Shown here: positions 24,699 to 33,188 of the stretch, piece by piece
Layout: each line of letters begins with the position of its first letter
How positions within the stretch are numbered: position 1 is the first letter of the stretch
From: G965220305 sp965220305
Lineage (GTDB): Bacteria > Chloroflexota > Dehalococcoidia > Lucifugimonadales > UBA3495
Reading direction: 5' to 3'
DNA length: 64,000 nucleotides
NCBI GenBank assembly: GCA_965220305.1
Contig: OZ244817.1
Coordinates: forward strand, 1,984,001-2,048,000
Notes under the pieces: generated by a model
The model's database searches: none
The model's input: the letters and a program-made list of their open reading frames with translations, nothing else
What the model was told of the DNA's origin: nothing
Translations under genes and position numbers: made by a program

Positions 24699-25097
24699 CT
24701 ACCGCAACTCCACCACCCGGTCGATGGTAGGGATGTCCGGACGGAAAGTGGCCCGCCAGGCTTCCAGGCCGTTTATCTTGGCGACGTTGCCAATCCAGCC
24801 TCCCACCAGGTCCAGGGCCTCCATAATCTCTTCGGGAGAGGCCCCGGCTTTGTTGGCGGCGTGCATGTGTATCTGAATGTGGGACACCAGGTCTCCCTGG
24901 GCCACGCAAGCCACCACCAGAGCCAGCTCCTTGGTCTTGCGGTCCAGCTCGGTGGTGTTGATGTAGGTGGCCTCCACGTGGTCGTTGACGGCTTTCAGGG
25001 CATTCAGGTCCAGTTCAGCATAGAAGTCGTGCAGGCCGTAGCGGAAGCCCCGGAGTTGGGTAACTCTTTCGAGTTCAGCTTCTTTTTCGGTGGTCAT
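24699..25097 (-). CDS. Carboxymuconolactone decarboxylase-like protein (paralog 2)
   Basis: 132 residues from ATG 25097, with GGAGGTG about 8 nt upstream. It shares with paralog 1 the stretch DRKTKELALVVACVAQGDLV, the HIHMHAA-like segment (IQIHMHAANKAGASPEEIM) and an almost identical C-terminus. The CxxC is also missing. The 31-bp gap to the next gene suggests one transcript, in which this is the first cistron. Duplication appears fairly recent because the last 40 residues are nearly unchanged. Confidence 0.8.
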   Translation of the reverse strand: MTTEKEAELERVTQLRGFRYGLHDFYAELDLNALKAVNDHVEATYINTTELDRKTKELALVVACVAQGDLVSHIQIHMHAANKAGASPEEIMEALDLVGGWIGNVAKINGLEAWRATFRPDIPTIDRVVELR

Positions 25098-25310
25098 GGG
25101 TGGTACACCTCCAGCAATAGAATTCAAAAGCTGAGTGAAGCCTTTGGGGGCAGTCTAATGTAGCCGGGGTGAGTCGGCAAGGAAAGCGGGAGTCGGGATT
25201 CCCCCTTGGAGGCTAGCTCAAGGCTTGGCCTGTTTCGGCGCCAAGACCTTCCCCTAGCCGGAAGGACTCGCACCCCCATCCCAACCTACCCTAATCAAGG
25301 AGGAAGGGGC

Positions 25311-25799
25311 TCATTCGCGGGGCGATGCCGAGGGGTATCGGGGGTGGGTCAGGTAGTAGAAGGTCAGCGCCCCCCGCAGTCCCTGAAAGAAGAAGAGGGC
25401 GAATACCCCCTGAATCAGGAACCGTAAGTAGGCTTCCGAGTCCGCCAAGCTGATGATGCCGATGATGACCAGCGCAATTCGGCTCAGGACGAAGTAGCCG
25501 AACAGCAACGCCGCCGCGGTGGGCCGCCGCTGCAACAGCCCGAAGGATAGGAAAGCGATTAGCCCCACTTCTACGATGGCGAAGATGAACTGTCCCAGGT
25601 CCAGGTCCGACGTCGGGGCCTCGGCCATTATGGGAGCTATCAGGGCTCCCACGGCCCCCAAGAAGCTGATGGCCGACCAAACAAACCCGGCCAGCCAGGC
25701 GTAGCGCATCCACTTGCGGGCCCGGTCCGGGTCTTGGCCCAGCATCAACGCGCTTATTATGCTGGGGAGCCCCGGGCCCCCCTTCCATTCTTCGGCCAT
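25311..25799 (-). CDS. Predicted membrane protein, four-TM
   Basis: 162 residues from ATG 25799 (an upstream in-frame ATG would add a low-complexity start). Four hydrophobic stretches are visible: WLAGFVWSAISFLGAVGALI, FIFAIVEVGLIAFLSFGLL, AALLFGYFVLSRIALVIIGI and IQGVFALFFFQGLRGALTF. No catalytic motif. Similar small integral proteins are annotated as hypothetical in many Chloroflexi. There is no clear operon partner. Confidence 0.65.
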   Translation of the reverse strand: MAEEWKGGPGLPSIISALMLGQDPDRARKWMRYAWLAGFVWSAISFLGAVGALIAPIMAEAPTSDLDLGQFIFAIVEVGLIAFLSFGLLQRRPTAAALLFGYFVLSRIALVIIGIISLADSEAYLRFLIQGVFALFFFQGLRGALTFYYLTHPRYPSASPRE

Positions 25800-26109
25800 G
25801 TCACCTGTCAGCAAAGAGGTTGTTGTTCCCCATACCATACAGAATGGGGCGGGGCCGCGCCAGGGCTAAGCCGGCGTGTGTTTGCAGGGTGTTGCCGCTG
25901 GGAGAAGGCGCAATAGGGGGGCGCGGTCCCTGCCCGCGCATGGGGGGCCGCCTTCAACCTTACCCGGGGCAGGCTAGGGTATTGTTTACCAACCGGCAGC
26001 GTGTGGCTGGCGGCTCCCGGCTGTAGGTGGTCGTTTGGTGAGAAAGGGCAAACGGCGTGGTTGCCCGGCTGGCGGGCCTCGGAGTCGGCCTATAGCCGGG
26101 GCCGGGAAA

Positions 26110-26328
26110 TCAGTCCTGCAGCGGGATGGTGCCCCAGGTGATGGCGTCGGGATTGGAGGAGGAGCCTCCTTCCTTGGCCAGCTCCCGTATCTGCAACAGC
26201 GTGGCGTTGACCTCCGGGGTTAGAAAGACCCAGTCGGGTTCCTCGGGAATCCAGTAGGGCGAGTTAATCCGCACCACCTGGTTGGCCGAGGCGTTCAGGT
26301 AGATGCCGAACTTGGAAGCCTGTTGCAT
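26110..26328 (-). CDS. Small conserved-looking protein of unknown function
   Basis: 72 residues with GGGAGACAGAGG upstream as a plausible ribosome site. ASANQVVRINSPYWIPEEPDW and LLQIRELAKEGG look protein-like and the composition matches coding regions in this window. I recognise no family. The preceding 310-bp gap (25800-26109) contains nothing else that I can support. Confidence 0.55.
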   Translation of the reverse strand: MQQASKFGIYLNASANQVVRINSPYWIPEEPDWVFLTPEVNATLLQIRELAKEGGSSSNPDAITWGTIPLQD

Positions 26329-26395
26329 GGTATCCTCTGTCTCCCTTTAGAGCGCTTCTTTCCCGTCGCCAACGCTGGCGAGCTAGCTACAGATT

Positions 26396-26480
26396 CCCCT
26401 CTAGCTCTCCCTTGAGGGGGAAGGCTGGGTGGGTGCGGTCCGACAAGCTCACCACCCCGCCTTCGCGGAGTGCTGGCTAT
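26396..26480. repeat. Dispersed repeats (family D fragment and GACAAGCTCACC type)
   Basis: CTCTAGCTCTCCCTTGAGGG near 26400 resembles 21790-21820; CCGACAAGCTCACC near 26440 and CGCCTTCGCGGAGTGCTGG near 26459 match elements at 28147 and 61481. Confidence 0.65.
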
Positions 26481-26517
26481 GAGCGGGTGTTAACGGATGA
26501 CCAAAAGGCCCCTTCCG

Positions 26518-27810
26518 TCAGGCTGGGTCGATGACGGGCTGCACCATGATGGTCTCTTCCCGGCTGGGGCCGGTGGAGATAATCTGCACCGGGCACCCCA
26601 CCAACTCTTCGATGCGCCGCACGTAGGACAGGGCGTTTTCCGGTAGCTGGGACAGTTTGGTGGCGCTGGCGGTTGGCTGGTCCCAACCGGGGTGTTCTTC
26701 GTACACCGGCTGGCAGCGGGCCAGCAGGCCGGTGTTGGAGGGGAAACGGTCCAATTCCTGGCCGTCCACCCGGTAGCCCACGCAGATTCTCACCGATGAG
26801 AAGCCGTCCAGGATGTCCAGGCGGGTCAACACCATGCCGGTGAGGCCGTTGATTTGGCGGCTGTACTGCCCGGCCAGGGCGTCGAACCAGCCGACGCGAC
26901 GGGCCCGCCCGGTGGTAACGCCGTATTCGTGGGCCTTTTCCCGCAGTTCCTCCGCCTTCTCGCCGTGAATCTCCGAGGGCATGGGACCGGCGCCCACTCG
27001 GGTGGAGTAGGCCTTGAACACTCCCAATACCCCGGCGATTGCCTGGGGGTTGAGGCCCAGCCCGGTGCAGGCCCCGCCAATCGAGGGCGACGACGAGGTG
27101 ACGTAGGGGTATGAGCCGTGGTCGATGTCCAACAGGGTGCCCTGGGCGCCTTCCAGCAAGACGCGCTTATTCTGGGTCAGCAGGTCCTGGACAATCTGCT
27201 CGGTGGGCTGGATGTGGGGCCGCAGATGTTTGGCCCAGGTGCGGCACTTGGCCAGGATGTCATCCAGGCACAGGGGTTCCTGGCCGTACACCTTGCTGAT
27301 GAGCGCGTTCTTGAAGGAAAGGGCCTGTTCCAACCGGGGTTCCAGCACTTCCCGGTCCAGCAGGTCGCCGATACGAATCCCGGAGCGGCTGATCTTGTCC
27401 ATGTAGGTGGGGCCGATGCCCCGTCCGGTGGTGCCGATGGCGGCGTCGCCCCGGGCCTGCTCCTCCAGTTGGTCCAGCAGGATGTGGTAGGGCATTATTA
27501 CGTGGGCGCGCTCGCTGACGTAGAGCAGGCTGGTGTCGATGTGGCGGGCGTTCAGGTCGTCCAGTTCGGCCAGCAGGGCGTCCGGATCGACCACCACCCC
27601 GTTGCCGATGATGCCGGAGACGCCGGGCCAGCAGATGCCCGAGGGCACCAGATGTAGCTGGAATTCGCCCTGGTCGTTGACTACCGTATGCCCGGCGTTG
27701 TTGCCGCCGGCGTAGCGCACGACGCTGTCCACCCGGCCAGCAAGGTAGTCAATGATCTTTCCTTTACCTTCATCGCCCCATTGACCGCCAATTACGGCAT
27801 AAGCCGGCAT
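26518..27810 (-). CDS. purA: Adenylosuccinate synthetase
   Basis: 430 residues, the normal length. GGQWGDEGKGKI near the N-terminus is the GTP-binding/catalytic loop, followed by GNNAGHTV, GTTGRGIGPTYMDK and VGWFDA near the 3' half, and the C-terminal region GLLARCQPVYEEHPGW. The enzyme joins IMP and aspartate with GTP in AMP synthesis. It stands alone on the minus strand; the next supported gene is 600 bp upstream. A -10-like element is not obvious within the repeat-filled gap. Confidence 0.96.
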   Translation of the reverse strand: MPAYAVIGGQWGDEGKGKIIDYLAGRVDSVVRYAGGNNAGHTVVNDQGEFQLHLVPSGICWPGVSGIIGNGVVVDPDALLAELDDLNARHIDTSLLYVSERAHVIMPYHILLDQLEEQARGDAAIGTTGRGIGPTYMDKISRSGIRIGDLLDREVLEPRLEQALSFKNALISKVYGQEPLCLDDILAKCRTWAKHLRPHIQPTEQIVQDLLTQNKRVLLEGAQGTLLDIDHGSYPYVTSSSPSIGGACTGLGLNPQAIAGVLGVFKAYSTRVGAGPMPSEIHGEKAEELREKAHEYGVTTGRARRVGWFDALAGQYSRQINGLTGMVLTRLDILDGFSSVRICVGYRVDGQELDRFPSNTGLLARCQPVYEEHPGWDQPTASATKLSQLPENALSYVRRIEELVGCPVQIISTGPSREETIMVQPVIDPA

Positions 27811-27914
27811 CTCGCCTCCCAGTGAATGATCCTAGCCCGCCCTGGGAAGTCAGGGCCAGCGCCACGGGGCAGTATATCAAAAACGGTATAGCTTGGAAAG
27901 GGAAGCTGCGGCGG

Positions 27915-28062
27915 CTCAGGGTCTTTCGATACTCGTTGTCAGGCCAATCCAGCCGCAAGCTCCCGGGTTGGTGAAGGTGGGAAATCCCCCTTAATCCCCC
28001 TTTGCAAAAGGGGGAGAGAAAGCCCCCCCCTTTAAAGGGGGGTTGGGGGGATTTCCGAGGGC
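27915..28062. repeat. Hairpin-rich repeat block in the 27811-28419 gap
   Basis: CAGGGTCTTTCGATACTCG (family C) at 27918; nested inverted repeats at 27981-28055 with outer arms GAAATCCCCC/GGGGGATTTC and inner stems CCCCCTTTGCAAAAGGGGG and CCCCCCCTTTAAAGGGGGG. A similar element may transcribe as a terminator for either flank. The 28063-28215 interval has only the CGCCTCCGCGGAGTGCAGGC repeat. Confidence 0.75.
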
Positions 28063-28215
28063 AGGCAATTGGCTCTTGGAGCGACGCAATTGGTGATAAT
28101 AGAAAGGCCCTGCATGGCTGCGGGGTCTGTCCATTCTCGTTACCCCGCCTCCGCGGAGTGCAGGCTCTGAGCGGGGGAAGGGTCTAAAGTCCGCGGCCAA
28201 CCAGGCTTCCTACCC

Positions 28216-28245
28216 CGTCATTCCCGCGAAGGCGGGAATCCAGAA
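28216..28245. repeat. Family A palindrome
   Basis: GTCATTCCCGCGAAGGCGGG with GAATCCAG downstream. Confidence 0.8.
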
Positions 28246-28377
28246 GTGGCACGGCACGGCTGCGTACCGGTCCCAGAGACTCCCGGAATCGGGCCGGCGC
28301 CGGCCTGACGCTGGGCTCCAACAAAAAGCTCTTGCAGTCGGCAGAGAGTGGTTCCCCCCAATCACGCCCGGATGGTC

Positions 28378-28383
28378 TATAAT
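28378..28383 (+). promoter_or_regulatory. -10 element for the YkvA-like gene
   Basis: TATAAT 36 bp before the ATG; no convincing -35 was found. Confidence 0.35.
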
Positions 28384-28419
28384 ACATAGTATAGGTAACG
28401 CAAAAGGGACGGGGCTATT

Positions 28420-28791
28420 ATGTTTCGCTTGGCTTACCCCCTGCTGATGATGTTCGCCCCCCGGCTTATTCCCCACGTCATTAAGTACCTCCGGCTGCTG
28501 TGGCGGCTGACCTTTGACAAGCGGGTAAGCATATTCCTGCGGGCCCTGCTCCCCCTGGCCCTGATTTACGTGATCTCGCCCTTCGACCTGTTGCGGGACC
28601 AGGTCCCGGTCCTGGGCCGGTTTGACGACCTGATAATTTTGGGGCTGGCGGCCCTTTTCCTGGTTAAGCTGGCCCCCAAGCGCGTGGTGGACGAACACTT
28701 GGGCATCGCCCCCAAGTCCAACCGTCCCGAAGACCAGGACCCCTCCAACGTGGTGGACGGCTCGTCCCGCATCATCGACGAAGAAGGCTGA
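28420..28791 (+). CDS. YkvA-like (DUF1232) membrane protein
   Basis: 123 residues. LLPLALIYVISPFDLLRDQVPVLGRFDDLIILGLAALFL carries the DUF1232/YkvA core: a hydrophobic helix, the SP-x-D loop and a second helix. The N-terminus is a basic/hydrophobic stretch and the C-terminal region is acidic and unstructured (RPEDQDPSN). The function of the family is not settled. Its TGA is followed by the hemW ATG after one base, so the two genes are very likely translationally coupled. Confidence 0.75.
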   Translation: MFRLAYPLLMMFAPRLIPHVIKYLRLLWRLTFDKRVSIFLRALLPLALIYVISPFDLLRDQVPVLGRFDDLIILGLAALFLVKLAPKRVVDEHLGIAPKSNRPEDQDPSNVVDGSSRIIDEEG

Positions 28792-28792
28792 C

Positions 28793-29998
28793 ATGGCCAT
28801 CGTCCCCCCCTCGGGTATGTCCCTGTATATCCATGTGCCTTTCTGCCAGACCAAGTGCCCCTACTGCGACTTCAACACCTACCAGGGCATTGAAGACCTG
28901 GTGTCGTCCTACCTCACGGCGTTGACCACCGAGCTGCGCCTTTGGGGGGAAGTGTTGGAGCACCCCCGGGTAAACACGGTGTTCTTTGGGGGTGGCACCC
29001 CATCCTATCTACCCCAGGGCTCCATCGGTCAGATGCTGGACGCCGTCCGGTCGGCCTACCCGGTGGCCCAGGGATCGGAAATAACCATCGAGGCCAACCC
29101 CGGAGACCTGACCGAGGCGGCCTGCCAGGGGCTGCTGGAACAGGGGGTAAACCGACTCAGCATCGGCGTGCAGAGCTTGGACAACGGTCTGCTCCAGTTG
29201 TTGGGCCGTCGCCACGACGCCCAGGGCGCCATCGACGCCTTCCAGAGAGCTCGGCAAAGCGGCTTCGGCAACGTCAACCTGGACCTGATGTACGGGCTGG
29301 TCAACCAGAGCATGGGTCAGTGGCAGGACACCCTGCAGGGGCTGTTGGCGCTGCAACCGACCCACATTTCCCTGTACGCCCTGACCCTGGAGGAAGGGAC
29401 GCCGCTGCATCGCTGGGTGCAGCAGGGCAAGCTGCCCGAGCCGGACCAGGACCTGGCCGCCGACATGTACCACCACGCCCGGGAGTCGCTGGCCGGCGCC
29501 GGTTACCGGCACTACGAGATTTCCAACTGGTCCAAGCCCGGGCTGGCGTCGCAGCACAACCTGGCCTACTGGCTGAACCAGCCCTACCTGGGTGTGGGAC
29601 CCGGGGCCCATTCCTGCCTGGGCGGCTACCGCTTCTGGGACGTGACCTCGCCCCGGGGCTACCTGGACCGGGTGCGGGAGTGGGACGAAAGCGACCCCCA
29701 ACCCCTGCCGGGCCTGGACGGAGATAGCTGGTCCAGCATCTCCCCCGTTGGCGGGCAGGAGTTCATCGACTCCGACCTGGCCGCCGCCGAGACCATGTTC
29801 CTGGGACTGCGGCTGCTGGACGGGATGGACCTGGCGGAGGCGTCGGCCCGGGTGGGCGTAGACCTGGCGGAACGGTACGCCGGGGAGATTGCCGAATCGC
29901 TGGGACTGGGCCTCTTGGAGTGGCGGGACTCGCGGCTGCGGCTGACGCAGGACACCTACCTGATAGCCAATCAGGTGTTCACCAAGTTCTTGGGGTGA
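28793..29998 (+). CDS. hemW: Radical SAM heme chaperone HemW (oxygen-independent coproporphyrinogen oxidase-like)
   Basis: 401 residues. The radical-SAM cysteines lie in FCQTKCPYCDF (CxxxCxxC, residues about 18-25), then GGGTPSYLP, IEANPGDLT and RLSIGVQS, with the HemW mark HNLAYW near 260. Family members insert heme into respiratory enzymes rather than oxidise coproporphyrinogen, and the missing oxidase-specific N-terminal segment suits HemW. The ATG at 28793 is 1 bp after the YkvA-like gene stop; an internal start at 28817 is possible. Confidence 0.93.
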   Translation: MAIVPPSGMSLYIHVPFCQTKCPYCDFNTYQGIEDLVSSYLTALTTELRLWGEVLEHPRVNTVFFGGGTPSYLPQGSIGQMLDAVRSAYPVAQGSEITIEANPGDLTEAACQGLLEQGVNRLSIGVQSLDNGLLQLLGRRHDAQGAIDAFQRARQSGFGNVNLDLMYGLVNQSMGQWQDTLQGLLALQPTHISLYALTLEEGTPLHRWVQQGKLPEPDQDLAADMYHHARESLAGAGYRHYEISNWSKPGLASQHNLAYWLNQPYLGVGPGAHSCLGGYRFWDVTSPRGYLDRVREWDESDPQPLPGLDGDSWSSISPVGGQEFIDSDLAAAETMFLGLRLLDGMDLAEASARVGVDLAERYAGEIAESLGLGLLEWRDSRLRLTQDTYLIANQVFTKFLG

Positions 29999-30077
29999 AG
30001 CAATTGAAACCTTGCCAACTCGGTAGAGATAAGTGGGTTGAATCTGATGGGTTACATCCCGTTTCGGGAGGAATCGT

Positions 30078-30524
30078 ATGAATCAGACTGCTGACATTGC
30101 AGTGTATTCACCGGATGACCGCCTGAAACTGGTCGTCGAAGTAAAGGGCTACAGAAATGCCACCGACGAGTGGGCGGCCCAGATGCGCAGAAACCTCTTG
30201 GAATATAATGCTGTCCCCGTGGGTGAATTCTTCCTACTGGTCTTGCCCGAGTATTTTTACCTATGGCGCGAAAACGGCTCCTTGGACACGGTCCCGGCGG
30301 ACTATAAAGTTCCCACCAAGGACGTGCTGCGACTTCGCGGAGACGAAGCTAACCCGGATAGACTCAGTTCCTTCGGCTTGGAACTGCTAACCAGTTCTTG
30401 GCTGAACATTCTGGCCGCATCTCGAGTATCAAAAGAGGAGGAGCCGGACCTGGCCTGGGTTTTTGATTCGGGCCTGTATGAGAGCATAAAGGATGGCTTG
30501 GTCAAGGTTCAGTCGGAGCCGTGA
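30078..30524 (+). CDS. PD-(D/E)XK nuclease-like protein
   Basis: 148 residues; GGGAGGA lies 6 nt before the ATG. Residues 5-25 (DIAVYSPDDRLKLVVEVKG) show the nuclease fold core: Asp6 then Glu21-x-Lys23. The following FFLLVLPEYFYLW strand and a helical C-terminus are typical of small restriction-like proteins. The stop overlaps the next gene start by 4 bp (GTGA), so both proteins should be made together. The pair is more AT-rich than hemW. The family is uncharacterised; it is not Uma2. Function inferred only from the fold. Confidence 0.65.
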   Translation: MNQTADIAVYSPDDRLKLVVEVKGYRNATDEWAAQMRRNLLEYNAVPVGEFFLLVLPEYFYLWRENGSLDTVPADYKVPTKDVLRLRGDEANPDRLSSFGLELLTSSWLNILAASRVSKEEEPDLAWVFDSGLYESIKDGLVKVQSEP

Positions 30525-31126
30525 TAGTCTACGTTGAGTCCAATTTTGTGCTGGAAATGGCCTTGCTCCAAGATGAGCATCCGAGTTGCGACTCTATTAT
30601 TGGCCTTGCGGAATCCAGCTCAATCGAGTTGGCAATACCGGCCTTCAGCTTGACCGAACCTTACGAGGTATGGCGACGCCACAGGCTGCGACGGGCCGAG
30701 TTACACCAACAACTCGCCCGGGAAATGCGCGAGATGGGGCGTACCGAGCCATATAGCGAAACCGTCGAGAACTTGAGAGACCTAGCATCGATTCTGATAC
30801 GGAGTGGAGATGATGACAAGCGCCGGTTGGACTTTACCCTGGGTAGAATTCTCGATAGCGCCGCAGTGATTCCCCTCCAGGCGGAAACTCTCAGGGCAGC
30901 CATCGGGTTCCAGGGGTCCATCGGTCTTTCTCCTCAAGATTCGGTTGTATATGCCTCGGTGATAGACCACCTAACGGCTGCTTCTCCTGGGCCCAAATGT
31001 TTTCTGAACAGGAACTCTACAGATTTCGCAATACCGGACATAAGGGAGGAACTGGGCCGATTTGACTGCCGGCTGATAACAAGATTTGACGACGGCCTTA
31101 GCTACATAAACTCGCTGGAGAACTGA
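30521..31126 (+). CDS. PIN-like domain protein, coupled to the PD-(D/E)XK gene
   Basis: 201 residues from GTG 30521, overlapping the upstream TGA. The N-terminal strand IVYVESNFVLEM places Glu6 in the first acidic PIN position; later acids are in SPQDSVVYASVIDHL (Asp about 142) and FLNRNSTDF (Asp about 167), a plausible VapC/PIN fold order. The middle region is a long helical insert (RRHRLRRAELHQQLAREMREM). PIN proteins are RNA-cleaving. As a coupled nuclease-nuclease pair it could form a defence or toxin module; that is inference. Confidence 0.65.
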   Translation: MIVYVESNFVLEMALLQDEHPSCDSIIGLAESSSIELAIPAFSLTEPYEVWRRHRLRRAELHQQLAREMREMGRTEPYSETVENLRDLASILIRSGDDDKRRLDFTLGRILDSAAVIPLQAETLRAAIGFQGSIGLSPQDSVVYASVIDHLTAASPGPKCFLNRNSTDFAIPDIREELGRFDCRLITRFDDGLSYINSLEN

Positions 31127-31131
31127 CAATT

Positions 31132-31347
31132 GCCGTCACCAGACGTATACCAGACTCCCCTGTCCCGGCTGATGCTCTCACCCCGCACCCACACGCCCTC
31201 ATTCGGGCCAACCTCTACCTGGTGGGCGAAGTGCTGCAACTGTCCAACCAGAAACTGCTGGCCGCCCGCAACTTCGGCGACAAGTGCCTGGACGAGTTGG
31301 ACCGGAAGTTGGCGGAGCTTGGCCTGACCCGTGAACCCAATGGGTAG
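31132..31347 (+). CDS. RNA polymerase alpha C-terminal-domain-like fragment, start unclear
   Basis: 71 codons open from 31132 without an ATG/GTG/TTG; an ATT at 31129 or CTG at 31123 would be needed. The reading LIRANLYLVGEVLQLSNQKL, then LAARNFGDKCLDELDRKL and AELGL follows the helix-hairpin-helix pattern of the RNAP alpha CTD. An alpha CTD detached from rpoA is unusual. It follows the PIN gene by a few bases and lies just before the IS701-type element, so it could be a fragment of a regulator, a coupled third gene of the nuclease module, or a remnant cut by rearrangement. Confidence 0.5.
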   Translation, partial: AVTRRIPDSPVPADALTPHPHALIRANLYLVGEVLQLSNQKLLAARNFGDKCLDELDRKLAELGLTREPNG

Positions 31348-31373
31348 TCTACCCGGTACGAAGGTATAGCTGC

Positions 31374-32810
31374 CTAGTACTACAGTTGCAGATATGTGGT
31401 GAGGAGTTTCAGGCGGCGTCGGTAATGACAGCGCCGGGCCGTTGCTTGGTGCCGCCGTCTCCACTGAGACCACCGCAGCACTGATTCGTCCGTAGGGTGG
31501 TGTCTCCATATCAGCCGGTAGAGTAACCGCCGAACCTCGGGCACCGTCAGCGGTATCAGCCTTTCCTCCAAACTGGGGCAGCCCCCTTTTCTCCCAGACG
31601 TCCCGGCGACGATGCCTGGCGCCGTACCACCGCCAGGTAGGCGTGGGCCAGCATCGCCAGGGTGATGTGCCGGTACCAGCCGTCCCACCGGCGCACCTCG
31701 TATTGGTCCAGTCCCACCTGTCCCTTGGCCTCCTCAAAGCATTCCTCAATGGCCCACCGGGTTCCGGCCACCCGCACCAGTTCCTCCAGGGCTGTTCCCG
31801 TCGGGCCGTAGCACACGTAGTAGGCCAGTTCCTCGGGCTTGGCCACGCTGCGCCGGGCCAGCAGCCAGTACCCCTTGCCAGGTTCTCTCAGGGGCCGAAT
31901 ATCCACCAAGGCCCAGTCGTAGACCCGAGGACCCTTGGCCCCATCACCGGCGCTCAGCCGGACCCAGCCCGACTCTTCAACCCCAGACGCCAGCCGGTCA
32001 GCCCGCACTTGGCGCGGACCCTGGTCCGTCCCAGCCCACAACTTCTCATTGCTCTTGATGGCCAGCACGTGAGGAACGTCCCGCCGCTCCAGCCACAGCC
32101 GCAGGTTGCGGTCATTGCCGTAGACCTCGTCCCCGGTGGCCCAGCCGAAGGGGACTCCCGACTCCACCGCCCGTTCCAGCATCCGCCGGGCCAGTTGCGG
32201 CTTGGTGCGAAACGCCACTTGCTCCGGCACGCCAGCCTCCTCCCGGCGTTCCTGGTCATCGGCCCACACCTGAGGCAGGTAAAGCTCCCGGTCCAGCAGG
32301 GTCCTCCCCTTGGCAGTAGCGTAGGTCAAGAATACCCCAATCTGGCAGTTCTCGATCCGTCCCGCCGTGCCGCTGTACTGACGCTGCACCCCCACAGACT
32401 TGTTGCCCTTCTTCAGAAACCCAGTCTCGTCCACCACCAACACCCCGTTGGCGTCGCCCAGGTGCTCCACCACGTAGTCCCTGAGATCATCGCGAACCAG
32501 GTCCGCGTCCCAAATGTAGGTTGACAGCAGATGCTGCACCCCATAGGGTGTGGCGTCCCCGGCCTGCTCCGCCAGTTGCCAGCCGTTCTTGCGCTCCACC
32601 GGACTGAGCAGCCCTTTCAGATAGTCCAGCGATCGTCGACGTGGTTCGGGACGCCGGAACCGCCCCGCAATGCACTCGTGTACCCGGTCGATACCCTCAG
32701 CCCACCGGGCGACCTCTGCCACCCCATCCCCATGCACTGCCACAGCCTCACCTCACCACCCGTTGATTGCCCCAATCCTAGTCGTTTTCAATCTGCAACT
32801 GTAGTACTAG
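31374..32810. mobile_element. IS701-type insertion sequence with 4-bp CTAG target duplications
   Basis: The element spans 31378-32806 (1,429 bp). Its 16-bp perfect terminal inverted repeats, TACTACAGTTGCAGAT and the complement, lie at 31378-31393 and 32791-32806. CTAG flanks both ends (31374-31377 and 32807-32810), consistent with the YTAR target duplication of this family. Insertion lies in the gap between the alpha-CTD-like fragment and the DUF433 gene. Perfect ends and duplicated target suggest relatively recent movement. Confidence 0.9.
31380..32743 (-). CDS. IS701 family transposase, interrupted by a frame change
   Basis: The main frame encodes 395 residues (32743-31556) with the DDE acids: Asp in VLVVDETGFLKKGNKSVG, Asp in WATGDEVYGND and Glu in RWAIEECFEEAKG. 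The expected C-terminal segment, LEERLIPLTVPEVRRLLYRL and YRRRLKLLTTYL, is in the -1 frame and ends at 31380 next to the terminal repeat. The crossover fits an A_AAG_GGG slip site at about 31581-31591 (minus strand). This may be programmed -1 frameshifting or an inactivating indel. Most IS701 elements use one frame. Confidence 0.8.
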
Positions 32811-32855
32811 CTGCCCGATGCAGCCTTACTCTTACTCTACACCCACACCTGATTA

Positions 32856-32861
32856 TATAAT
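32856..32861 (+). promoter_or_regulatory. -10 element for the DUF433/DUF5615 pair
   Basis: TATAAT 34 bp before the ATG at 32895; GGAGGTAAGGAGG follows as the ribosome site. Confidence 0.45.
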
Positions 32862-32894
32862 CTCAGGAAGGTTAGGAGGTAAGGAGGTCGTACC

Positions 32895-33188
32895 ATGAGT
32901 TCCCCCAACGCTCACTCCGGTTACATTCTTCAAGACGAAGGCATTTGCAGCGGCGAGCCAAGAATCGCCGGCACCCGGCTCAAGGTTCAGCATATTGTCA
33001 TCGAATATGTGCATCTACGCTGGTCCCCACACCAGATATGGGAAGCTCACCCGGGTATCACGCTGGCCCAAGTACACGCTGCCTTATCCTACTATTACGA
33101 TCACCGGCGACAGATAGACCATGACATTCTGGAAGCCGAGGATTTTGCTGAGTGGTTAAGAGAACAGCAGCAGGCCCATAACTCCTGA
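32895..33188 (+). CDS. DUF433 antitoxin-like protein
   Basis: 97 residues; AGGAGGTCG before the ATG. GYILQDEGICSGEPRIAGTRLKVQHIV and LTLAQVHAALSYYYDH-like motif (here ITLAQVHAALSYYYDHR) match DUF433, a winged-helix VapB-type antitoxin domain. Its TGA (33186-33188) overlaps the ATG of the next gene by one base, so the two are coupled. Together they form the common DUF433-DUF5615 toxin-antitoxin arrangement. Confidence 0.85.
   Translation: MSSPNAHSGYILQDEGICSGEPRIAGTRLKVQHIVIEYVHLRWSPHQIWEAHPGITLAQVHAALSYYYDHRRQIDHDILEAEDFAEWLREQQQAHNS

Noticed and set aside
27770..27958. Small minus-strand frame upstream of purA
   Set aside because: It overlaps the purA start and is repeat-derived.
28140..28190. 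CGCCTCCGCGGAGTGCAGGC as a possible CRISPR repeat
   Set aside because: Single copy here and a related single copy at 26459, without regular spacing.
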